DNA of 36,492 bases. Source: Aliishimia sp045106335. GTDB lineage: Bacteria; Pseudomonadota; Alphaproteobacteria; Rhodobacterales; Rhodobacteraceae. Numbering within the stretch: the stretch's first letter is position 1; each line of letters opens with the position of its first letter. The notes under the pieces are model-generated. The model ran no database searches. It had not been told where the DNA came from and was given only the letters and a program-made list of their open reading frames with translations. A program made the translations under genes and the position numbers. Below, one piece after another: positions 23,169 through 29,588 of the stretch. The stretch spans positions 1 through 36,492 of the forward strand of contig JBGCEM010000216.1 of NCBI GenBank assembly GCA_045106335.1. Direction: 5' to 3'.

Positions 23169-24248
23169 CTAGAGATAGCGTGACAGGTATTCGTTCGAAT
23201 AATCGACCTCAAGCTCGACCCAAATGGGCAAATGGTCGCTCATCTCAAAGGTGGTCCACAGCGGATAACTCCGGGCGAAATCCTCATATGGCTCTTTTGG
23301 TTTGGTCGCCTGGGTGCGTTGATGCGTGCAGATCGCTTCATAATGCGCCAAATTTGCCGTGCGTTGCTTTTGCGCTGCGGCACTGCGATCCGTCGTCTTG
23401 GGACCAAAAACAGCACCGCGCCAGTCAAACGCCCCCCAGCGCAGGATTTTGGTCTTGTGCCCTGACGCCCCTTTGGTCGCGAAGGCCATTTGATCGTAGT
23501 GTCGATCCCTTTTCATATTGGTTGGGGGAAAATCAGGCACAACCATCCGACTGTCCTTTAAGGCCTGCATAATCGGACCGCTCGGACTTTCGATATTCAT
23601 ATCACCCAGGAATATATACACCTCATCTTCTGAACGGGCACGCTTGACCAACAGCTTGGTAATTGCCCTAATCTCATCCGCGCGCTGCGCCTTTTGTTTA
23701 GCAGACCCACCGCCATAAATAATGTGACTAGAACACAGCACAAACCGAAACCACCCCGCCTGAAACGCGGCAAAAAACGGAGACCGCGCAATCTGGTTAG
23801 ATTGGGGCAAATCCTCGGGATCCACGACCAATTCCCCAACAAGTCTTCGAAAAAAGACTTTGTTCTTATTGTACAAAAACGCCATGCGCTCATTGTTACC
23901 ACCTGTGTGGACCGATACATCAGACACGAAATAGTCCCAAGCCGGTCCCAACAATTTGCGCAACCGCTCTAATGGGTTCAGACTGCCTTTAACCTCTTGA
24001 ACCGCACAAATATCAAAGTTGGATATGATCTCGGCAATATAGTGGTAACTTTCATCCAGCCGCGCCACACCATCGTCAAAAGCGCGAATATTCCAAGACC
24101 CCACAATCAAGGAATTGGGCACACGATCTGCCGCGATGTCGCGATGCAAGTCCGCCCGCAACGCCAATAAACGGTCCGCAATATGGCTTTGCTTGTTGGG
24201 ATAAACCGGGTCGCCATCATAAAACTTGAGGTCATGATAAAACGGCAC
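23169..24248 (-). CDS. Endonuclease/exonuclease/phosphatase (DNase I-fold) family protein
   Basis: 359-residue soluble protein of the EEP superfamily. Conserved metal and catalytic positions are Asn53 (Ser-Trp-Asn-Ile-Arg-Ala-Phe-Asp), Glu85 (Ala-Val-Gln-Glu-Val-Lys-Gly), His175 (Ser-Ser-His-Ile-Ile-Tyr), Asp216/Asn218 (Gly-Asp-Met-Asn-Ile) and Asp338-His339 (Ser-Asp-His-Leu-Pro-Ile-Trp). A hydrolase active on phosphodiesters or phosphomonoesters is therefore likely. No signal peptide is seen, so it should be cytoplasmic; substrate unknown. GTG 24248 follows a strong AGGAGGA. It is separated from hisC by 50 bases on the same strand and from rpsD by the rpsD terminator. Confidence 0.82.
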   Translation of the reverse strand: MPFYHDLKFYDGDPVYPNKQSHIADRLLALRADLHRDIAADRVPNSLIVGSWNIRAFDDGVARLDESYHYIAEIISNFDICAVQEVKGSLNPLERLRKLLGPAWDYFVSDVSVHTGGNNERMAFLYNKNKVFFRRLVGELVVDPEDLPQSNQIARSPFFAAFQAGWFRFVLCSSHIIYGGGSAKQKAQRADEIRAITKLLVKRARSEDEVYIFLGDMNIESPSGPIMQALKDSRMVVPDFPPTNMKRDRHYDQMAFATKGASGHKTKILRWGAFDWRGAVFGPKTTDRSAAAQKQRTANLAHYEAICTHQRTQATKPKEPYEDFARSYPLWTTFEMSDHLPIWVELEVDYSNEYLSRYL

Positions 24249-24426
24249 GGGATCCTCCTGCTTGGCTCAGCTCTAGCTTGGCGCATTTCCAAGCCGCACA
24301 CCAGTCAGGCGGACCCAAAGCGTTTCTGATTCAACATGAGGCTTAAGATATCGGCTAACGCATTGAAATATTTTATTTCAGGCCGCGCTTTGCGATGCAG
24401 GTTTATCGGCAACTACTTTATCGCAT

Positions 24427-24455
24427 AAAAAAAGCCGCACCCGGTAAGGCGCGGC
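24427..24455 (-). terminator. Intrinsic terminator of rpsD
   Basis: On the minus strand an 8-bp GC-rich stem (24455-24448 with 24441-24434, one G-U pair) closes a 6-base loop and runs straight into seven T residues (24433-24427). It starts about 25 bases after the rpsD stop and marks rpsD as a single-gene transcript. Confidence 0.85.
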
Positions 24456-24480
24456 CCAATCTGTAAATTTGCGAAAAACC

Positions 24481-25101
24481 TTAGTTCTTCGCGTAGAATT
24501 CAACCACCAGGTTGGGTTCCATCATCACCGGGTACGGCACATCACCCAAAGTCGGCGTACGCACGAATGTCGCAGTCAGCTTAGAATGGTCAGCGTCGAT
24601 ATAGTCTGGAACATCACGCTCGGGCAGACCAACGGCTTCAAGAATTGCGGTCATTTGCTTGGAACGATCCCGCACTTCAATCACGTCGCCTTCTTTGACG
24701 CGATACGACGGGATGTTGACCTTTTTGCCATTCACTTTGACATGGCCGTGGTTCACAAATTGACGCGCCGCAAACACGGTAGGTACAAACTTCGCGCGAT
24801 ACACAACCGCGTCTAAACGGCGTTCCAGCAAACCAATTAGGTTTTCGCCGGTATCGCCTTTGACCCGTTCAGCCTCAGCATAAATGCGGCGGAACTGCTT
24901 TTCGGTCAAGTCGCCATAATAGCCCTTCAGCTTCTGCTTGGCACGCAGTTGGATACCAAAATCCGACAGCTTACCTTTGCGGCGCTGACCGTGCTGACCG
25001 GGGCCATAGTCACGACGATTAACGGGGGATTTGGGCCGACCCCAAATATTCTCGCCCATCCGGCGGTCGATTTTGTACTTGGCAGACGTGCGTTTTGTCA
25101 C
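24481..25101 (-). CDS. rpsD: 30S ribosomal protein S4
   Basis: 206-residue S4, a primary 16S rRNA-binding protein that starts assembly of the 30S body. The N-terminal part (1-95) has the Arg-Lys-Gly-Lys-Leu-Ser-Asp-Phe-Gly segment, and the S4 RNA-binding domain (about 95-155) shows Arg-Leu-Asp-Ala-Val-Val-Tyr-Arg and His-Val-Lys-Val-Asn-Gly-Lys-Lys-Val. The zinc cysteines of some S4 proteins are absent. The start is GTG 25101, with GAGGAGA about 8 bases upstream. It is monocistronic here, with its own promoter, a structured leader and a terminator. In E. coli S4 represses its own operon through an mRNA structure; whether that holds here is discussed under the leader. Confidence 0.97.
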   Translation of the reverse strand: MTKRTSAKYKIDRRMGENIWGRPKSPVNRRDYGPGQHGQRRKGKLSDFGIQLRAKQKLKGYYGDLTEKQFRRIYAEAERVKGDTGENLIGLLERRLDAVVYRAKFVPTVFAARQFVNHGHVKVNGKKVNIPSYRVKEGDVIEVRDRSKQMTAILEAVGLPERDVPDYIDADHSKLTATFVRTPTLGDVPYPVMMEPNLVVEFYAKN

Positions 25102-25198
25102 GGCTGATCTCCTCTATTTGGTTTCAGAGGGCGTTGTCCTCTCTTCGGATTTGGCCGAAGCGACAGGGTTCCTTTTGCAAGGACCACCAACACCAATA
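25102..25198 (-). promoter_or_regulatory. Structured 5' leader of rpsD, possible autoregulatory element
   Basis: About 100 bases lie between the predicted start site and GTG 25101. In mRNA order there is an imperfect hairpin (25184-25166), a perfect 6-bp hairpin (25160-25143, loop 6) and directly after it a 5-bp hairpin (25142-25126, loop 7). The 3' arm of the last one, CCTCT (25130-25126), can instead pair with AGAGG at 25115-25111, which is the ribosome-binding site. The 5' arm carries the same AGAGGA as the ribosome site. Two exclusive folds, one hiding the Shine-Dalgarno, are thus possible. S4 as ligand is inference. Confidence 0.45.
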
Positions 25199-25205
25199 TC
25201 GGCGG

Positions 25206-25233
25206 CTTATATAGCCTCACCTGACCGTGTCAA
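25206..25233 (-). promoter_or_regulatory. Sigma-70 type promoter of rpsD
   Basis: On the minus strand a perfect -35 TTGACA (25233-25228) is followed after 16 bases by TATAAG (25211-25206). This is the best promoter match in the window. A start site near 25199 would give a leader of about 97 bases. Confidence 0.65.
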
Positions 25234-25312
25234 CGCCCTACCAGCAAGGCAAAAGCGGGACGGTGGGCGGGGCGACTTTCGCGCGCAGCAAGAAAGAGCG
25301 TCCGACCCAGCG

Positions 25313-25882
25313 TCACGCCAACGCCGCACAAGCCGCATGCCGTGGACATCCGACCAAATGATCATTGATCAACCCCATCGCCTGCAACGCCGCATACACA
25401 ATCGTCGGCCCACAAAATCGAAACCCAGCCTTTTTTAGATCTTTCGATATCTGCGTCGATAAAGGCGTAAAGGCCGGAACCTCTTGCAGACTTACCCAAG
25501 AATTCTGCAATGGGTCTCCGTCAAAGTATTTCCATAGAAATTGATCAAATCCCTCCCCCTCCTGGATCTTCAAATAAGCCTGCGCATTGCCAATCGTCGC
25601 CTCTATTTTACCCCGGTGCCGAATAATTCCCGCGTTTTGCAGCAAATTTTCAACCTCAACATCCCCCCATCTCGCAATAACTTCGGGATCAAAACCAGCA
25701 AAAGCTTCACGGAAATTATCTCTTTTTTTCAATATTGTAATCCAACTGAGCCCCGCTTGAAATCCATCCAAGACCAGCTTTTCCCACAACGCGCGCGCAT
25801 CCCGTTCCGGCACGCCCCATTCCTCATCATGATACTTCAAATATATCTCATCCGGCCCAGCCCATCCGCATCTTTCAATCAT
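25313..25882 (-). CDS. tag: DNA-3-methyladenine glycosylase I
   Basis: 189-residue base-excision repair enzyme that removes 3-methyladenine. The zinc snap residues Cys5, His18, His175 and Cys179 are all present, one position shifted at the N-terminus relative to E. coli Tag (Cys4, His17, His175, Cys179). The helix-hairpin-helix region has Gln-Ala-Gly-Leu-Ser-Trp and Ile-Ile-Arg-His-Arg-Gly-Lys-Ile. Glu38 of E. coli, which contacts the base, is Asp39 here, a conservative change. ATG 25882 follows a purine-rich GGGGTGG. It diverges from the EAL gene across 98 bases and lies upstream of the rpsD promoter. Confidence 0.93.
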   Translation of the reverse strand: MIERCGWAGPDEIYLKYHDEEWGVPERDARALWEKLVLDGFQAGLSWITILKKRDNFREAFAGFDPEVIARWGDVEVENLLQNAGIIRHRGKIEATIGNAQAYLKIQEGEGFDQFLWKYFDGDPLQNSWVSLQEVPAFTPLSTQISKDLKKAGFRFCGPTIVYAALQAMGLINDHLVGCPRHAACAALA

Positions 25883-25980
25883 TTTTCCACCCCATAATCA
25901 GATTGCACCTTATTTATGCCTTAACGCCGCATTAGCTCTCAGGCGCTACACCCGACTCGTCAACCTCTGCCAAGGCCATC

Positions 25981-26832
25981 ATGTCCGACACCAACGCGCC
26001 ATTTATTCCAACGCCCCAACATAGCAGTCCGCTCAACCCGCTGGATTATGCGGTTTCTAAACGCGATGCTGACATTTTATCGATGGTCGCCGAAGCGATC
26101 CATCATAAACAAGCAATCTTGGCCTACCAACCCGTCGTGAATGCCGAAGGGCGATTCCAAGTCGCCTTTTATGAAGGTCTTGTCCGGCTGCAAGATGCCA
26201 CAGGCAGGATAATCCCTGCGCGCGACTTCGTACCAGTCATCGAAGACACCGAATTAGGACGTGAGGTTGACACACTCGCCTTGATCTTAGGGTGTAAAGC
26301 CCTGAACGACGTTCCCAGCCTAAGACTGGCGGTAAACATGTCCGCGCAGTCGATGGCCTACACCCCCTGGCTCAGAGCTCTTGAACATTGGACAAAGCAT
26401 GACCCCTCAATTGGTCCGCGCTTGATCCTTGAAATTACCGAAAGCTCAGCAATGGTCATGCCTGAATTGGTTGTAGATTTTATGGATCGATTGCAAAATA
26501 AAGGCATTTGCTTTGCACTCGACGACTTTGGCGCAGGCTACACTGCACTAAGATACTTCAAAGATTTCTTCTTCGATATTCTCAAATTGGACGGACAGTT
26601 TGTCAGCGGCATTGCTGATGATCCAGACAACCACGTTCTGGCCCAAGCCATGACCACAATTGGCAAGCAGTTTGACATGTTGGTTGTTGCCGAAATGGTT
26701 GAAACCCCGCGTGATGCAGAGATTTTGCGCGAAATTGGTGTTGATTGCATGCAAGGATTTTTGTTCGGCGCCCCAACCACCCGACCCCATTGGATCACTT
26801 CGGACGAAGACCGCGCCGCTGCTTCAAAATGA
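25981..26832 (+). CDS. EAL-domain cyclic-di-GMP phosphodiesterase
   Basis: 283-residue soluble protein made almost wholly of one EAL domain (about residues 35-275) with no GGDEF, PAS or membrane part. The motif is Glu65-Gly-Leu-Val-Arg (consensus Glu-x-Leu-x-Arg). The metal and catalytic set Asn119, Glu151, Asp181-Asp182 in Asp-Asp-Phe-Gly-Ala-Gly-Tyr, Lys202, Glu238 (Val-Ala-Glu-Met-Val-Glu-Thr) and Gln258 is complete. An active phosphodiesterase cleaving c-di-GMP to pGpG is therefore expected. AAGG sits six bases before ATG 25981. No sensor domain is attached, so control would be by partner proteins or transcription. It is unrelated by function to phaAB, 146 bases downstream. Confidence 0.9.
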   Translation: MSDTNAPFIPTPQHSSPLNPLDYAVSKRDADILSMVAEAIHHKQAILAYQPVVNAEGRFQVAFYEGLVRLQDATGRIIPARDFVPVIEDTELGREVDTLALILGCKALNDVPSLRLAVNMSAQSMAYTPWLRALEHWTKHDPSIGPRLILEITESSAMVMPELVVDFMDRLQNKGICFALDDFGAGYTALRYFKDFFFDILKLDGQFVSGIADDPDNHVLAQAMTTIGKQFDMLVVAEMVETPRDAEILREIGVDCMQGFLFGAPTTRPHWITSDEDRAAASK

Positions 26833-26914
26833 TGTCGTACATGTCTTGCGACACGGTTGCTGCCCCATTCCCAATCCGTTAAGCACCACCTCAGATTGGC
26901 GGGGTGGCAAACAG

Positions 26915-26932
26915 TGCGCAAAGAAATGCGCA
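26915..26932. promoter_or_regulatory. TGCGCA dyad upstream of phaA, possible PhaR operator
   Basis: Two copies of the self-complementary hexamer TGCGCA (26915-26920 and 26927-26932) are separated by six bases, centred about 55 bases before the phaA start. PhaR repressors of Paracoccus and Rhodobacter bind TGC/GCA-rich dyads, so an operator is possible. No phaR gene is in the window and no promoter boxes are clear. Confidence 0.35.
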
Positions 26933-26978
26933 GGACTCGGTGTCGCGTTGCCCAAACCAAACGGCAAAGGACTTATAC

Positions 26979-28154
26979 ATGACAAACGTAGTTATCGCAT
27001 CTGCGGCCAGAACCGCAGTCGGCAGTTTTGGGGGCGCATTTGCAAACACACCTGCTCACGATCTTGGCGCCGCCATCCTGGAAGAGGTTGTTTCGCGGGC
27101 CGGGATCGACAAGTCTGAAGTTTCCGAAACAATTCTGGGCCAAGTTCTAACAGCCGGTCAGGGCCAAAACCCAGCACGCCAAGCCCATATCAATGCAGGA
27201 TTACCGCAGGAAAGTGCCGCTTGGGGACTGAACCAAGTGTGTGGATCCGGCTTACGCGCCGTCGCCTTGGGCGCACAGCATATCATGTTGGGGGATGCCG
27301 ATATCGTTGCTGCAGGCGGTCAAGAAAACATGACCCTTTCACCCCATGTCGCACAACTGCGTTCGGGTCAAAAAATGGGGGATATGAAATACATCGACAG
27401 CATGATCCGCGATGGGTTGTGGGATGCGTTCAATGGCTATCATATGGGCCAAACGGCCGAGAACGTTGCCGCAAAATGGCAAATTAGCCGCGACATGCAG
27501 GACGAATTTGCCGTCGCCTCACAGAACAAAGCCGAAGCGGCGCAAAAAGCCGGCAAGTTTTCTGACGAAATCGCAGCGTTTACGGTCAAAACCCGCAAAG
27601 GCGACATCGTCGTCGACGCCGACGAGTACATCCGCCACGGGGCCACAATGGAAGCCATGGCCAAGCTGCGTCCCGCTTTTGCAAAAGATGGATCTGTCAC
27701 TGCGGCAAATGCATCAGGTTTGAACGATGGTGCTGCCGCCACGTTGTTAATGAGCGCAGAAAACGCAGAAAAACGTGGCATTGAGCCACTTGCACGCATC
27801 GCGTCCTATGCGACAGCGGGCTTGGACCCCTCGATTATGGGCGTCGGACCAATCTATGCATCGCGCAAAGCTTTGGACAAGGCAGGATGGTCCGTGTCGG
27901 ATCTTGACTTAGTCGAAGCCAACGAAGCTTTCGCCGCCCAAGCCTGCGCTGTAAATAAAGACATGGGCTGGGACCCTGAAATTGTGAACGTCAACGGCGG
28001 TGCAATTGCGATCGGGCACCCCATCGGGGCCTCAGGGTGCCGGGTTCTGAACACGCTTCTGTTTGAAATGAAGCGGCGCGACGCAAAAAAAGGACTGGCC
28101 ACGCTTTGCATTGGCGGCGGTATGGGCGTCGCGCTCTGTGTAGAACGTCCGTAA
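26979..28154 (+). CDS. phaA: Acetyl-CoA C-acetyltransferase (beta-ketothiolase)
   Basis: 391-residue biosynthetic thiolase that condenses two acetyl-CoA to acetoacetyl-CoA, the first step of polyhydroxybutyrate synthesis. Catalytic Cys88 lies in Asn-Gln-Val-Cys-Gly-Ser-Gly, His347 in Ala-Ile-Gly-His-Pro-Ile-Gly-Ala-Ser-Gly and Cys377 in Leu-Cys-Ile-Gly-Gly-Gly-Met-Gly. Length is standard. AAAGGA is 7 bases before ATG 26979; an upstream in-frame start at 26904 adds 25 unrelated residues. phaB follows after 128 bases that hold two strong hairpins. The synthase gene phaC and phasin genes are not in the window. Confidence 0.96.
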   Translation: MTNVVIASAARTAVGSFGGAFANTPAHDLGAAILEEVVSRAGIDKSEVSETILGQVLTAGQGQNPARQAHINAGLPQESAAWGLNQVCGSGLRAVALGAQHIMLGDADIVAAGGQENMTLSPHVAQLRSGQKMGDMKYIDSMIRDGLWDAFNGYHMGQTAENVAAKWQISRDMQDEFAVASQNKAEAAQKAGKFSDEIAAFTVKTRKGDIVVDADEYIRHGATMEAMAKLRPAFAKDGSVTAANASGLNDGAAATLLMSAENAEKRGIEPLARIASYATAGLDPSIMGVGPIYASRKALDKAGWSVSDLDLVEANEAFAAQACAVNKDMGWDPEIVNVNGGAIAIGHPIGASGCRVLNTLLFEMKRRDAKKGLATLCIGGGMGVALCVERP

Positions 28155-28163
28155 CCAGGCATG

Positions 28164-28187
28164 GCGGTGTCGTTCGAACGACACCGC
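28164..28187. repeat. Perfect 24-bp palindrome between phaA and phaB
   Basis: Every base from 28164 to 28187 is part of one perfect inverted repeat centred on TTCGAA. It begins 9 bases after the phaA stop. In RNA it would form a very stable stem with a tight 4-base loop. No T-tract follows, so it is not a standard terminator; mRNA end protection or a protein site is possible. Confidence 0.8.
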
Positions 28188-28203
28188 AACCCCATCACCC
28201 GAA

Positions 28204-28231
28204 GTCTTGCGCGAATAATATTGCGCAAGAC
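28204..28231. repeat. 9-bp inverted repeat between phaA and phaB
   Basis: GTCTTGCGC (28204-28212) and GCGCAAGAC (28223-28231) flank a 10-base AT-rich spacer. The inner TTGCGC/GCGCAA halves recall the TGC/GCA dyad upstream of phaA, so an operator for phaB is as likely as an RNA hairpin. It lies about 50 bases before the phaB start. Confidence 0.75.
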
Positions 28232-28282
28232 GACCTCAACGGGTAATAACATTTCAATGGAAATCTAGAAGGATCTCTCCTT

Positions 28283-29005
28283 ATGTCTCGTGTAGCCCTC
28301 GTAACCGGCGGCAGCCGTGGAATTGGCGAAGCCATATCAAAACAACTTCAAGCCGATGGATATACCGTCGCCGCCACCTATGCGGGAAATGATGACGCCG
28401 CGGCCAAGTTTACAGATGCAACTGGCATCAAAACGTACAAGTGGAACGTAGCCGATTACGACAGCTCGAAAGCGGGCATCGCGCAGGTCGAAGCCGAACT
28501 TGGACCAATCGAAATCGTTGTCGCCAATGCAGGAATCACGCGAGACGCGCCGTTCCACAAAATGACACCCGAGCAATGGCATCAAGTGATCGACACCAAT
28601 CTGACTGGCGTCTTCAACACGGTTCACCCAGTTTGGCCAGGAATGCGAGAGCGAAAGTTTGGACGCGTCATCGTGATCTCATCGATCAATGGACAAAAAG
28701 GTCAATTCGCCCAAGTCAACTACGCAGCAACGAAAGCCGGTGACCTTGGGATCGTCAAATCCTTAGCACAAGAGGGCGCGCGTGCTGGCATTACAGCAAA
28801 CGCAATCTGCCCAGGCTATATTGCGACAGAAATGGTCATGGCCGTGCCCGAAAAAGTGCGCGACGCGATTATAGGACAAATCCCGGCAGGGCGTTTGGGC
28901 GAGCCAGAAGAGATTGCACGCTGTGTCTCATTCTTGGCGTCAGACGATTCTGGCTTCATAAATGGATCAACAATTTCCGCAAATGGCGCACAATTTTTCG
29001 TATAA
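28283..29005 (+). CDS. phaB: Acetoacetyl-CoA reductase
   Basis: 240-residue short-chain dehydrogenase that reduces acetoacetyl-CoA to (R)-3-hydroxybutyryl-CoA, normally with NADPH. The cofactor loop Gly-Gly-Ser-Arg-Gly-Ile-Gly is at 9-15, Asn-Ala-Gly at 82-84, and the catalytic Ser134, Tyr147 and Lys151 lie in Ser-Ile-Asn-Gly-Gln-Lys-Gly-Gln-Phe and Asn-Tyr-Ala-Ala-Thr-Lys. The Asn-Gly-Gln-Lys-Gly-Gln-Phe stretch is characteristic of PhaB rather than FabG. AGAAGGA precedes ATG 28283. An intrinsic terminator follows. Confidence 0.96.
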   Translation: MSRVALVTGGSRGIGEAISKQLQADGYTVAATYAGNDDAAAKFTDATGIKTYKWNVADYDSSKAGIAQVEAELGPIEIVVANAGITRDAPFHKMTPEQWHQVIDTNLTGVFNTVHPVWPGMRERKFGRVIVISSINGQKGQFAQVNYAATKAGDLGIVKSLAQEGARAGITANAICPGYIATEMVMAVPEKVRDAIIGQIPAGRLGEPEEIARCVSFLASDDSGFINGSTISANGAQFFV

Positions 29006-29025
29006 AGCTGCATTCAATTTGGTTT

Positions 29026-29056
29026 AGGGCTGTCCAAACGGGCAGCCCTTTTTCTT
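29026..29056 (+). terminator. Intrinsic terminator after phaB
   Basis: A 10-bp stem (29026-29035 with 29040-29049, one T-G pair) with an AAAC loop runs into TTTTTCTT (29049-29056). It starts 21 bases after the phaB stop and closes the phaAB unit. Confidence 0.88.
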
Positions 29057-29159
29057 GGCGAAGACATAAACAGAAACTCGCACGAAAAAACGTCCATCAT
29101 AACTGTGATTTAACGGCTCTAGGGTATCCACACCAAAACACGTAAAAAAGGACTGTTTG

Positions 29160-29342
29160 GTGTCTGTATCAACTTATCAATCATTGCCCGCACCTGATGC
29201 GAAAATGGCCTTTATCGCAGCCTTGTCACGAGAATACGTAACGGCATCTGAGCGTCGGAAGGACGACATCGCAATTGAAATTGCCGCCGCTATTGCCCAA
29301 GAGCACGCTCTGGATAACCAGCCCCAATTCCTTGCAATATAG
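29160..29342 (+). CDS. Small hypothetical protein, 60 residues
   Basis: Unrecognised 60-residue protein, mostly helical: a polar N-terminus, then Met-Ala-Phe-Ile-Ala-Ala-Leu-Ser-Arg-Glu-Tyr, a charged Ser-Glu-Arg-Arg-Lys-Asp-Asp segment and an Ile/Ala-rich helix. There is no signal peptide. GTG 29160 is preferred since AAGGA ends exactly 7 bases upstream; TTG 29157 is the alternative. It lies alone after the phaB terminator, so it needs its own promoter, which I could not identify clearly. The good ribosome site and amphipathic pattern argue for a real gene. Confidence 0.5.
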   Translation: MSVSTYQSLPAPDAKMAFIAALSREYVTASERRKDDIAIEIAAAIAQEHALDNQPQFLAI

Positions 29343-29368
29343 CACAATCGCCCAGGCCTAAGACGTTA

Positions 29369-29479
29369 TTAAGACCGGCGGAAAAGCCGCTTCCAGATAT
29401 CGCGGCCCGCTTTTGCGCGTTCAATCCGCGCGTTTTCCATTATCGCACGAACTTGAGGGTTTGCACTGGTTTCCAACAT
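29369..29479 (-). CDS. Tiny basic protein, 36 residues
   Basis: This short frame encodes 36 residues: a polar N-terminal third, then an alternating charged helix (Glu-Asn-Ala-Arg-Ile-Glu-Arg-Ala-Lys-Ala-Gly-Arg) and a Trp-Lys-Arg-Leu-Phe-Arg-Arg-Ser end. AGGAG lies six bases before its ATG, as good as any site in the window. The Arg-rich amphipathic C-terminus recalls the tiny DUF1127-like proteins of Rhodobacteraceae, which are linked to small-RNA loci and stress, but I cannot confirm membership. It is convergent with the 60-residue gene and divergent from the LysR gene. Confidence 0.5.
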   Translation of the reverse strand: MLETSANPQVRAIMENARIERAKAGRDIWKRLFRRS

Positions 29480-29588
29480 GGGGCGCTCCTAAGCATAAGT
29501 TTGTCTGTTCTGAAACTTATATGCCTGGTCAAATAACGTCTTACAAACGAGACTTTTCATCACTTCAGTTAAGGTATACTTGTGTGAA

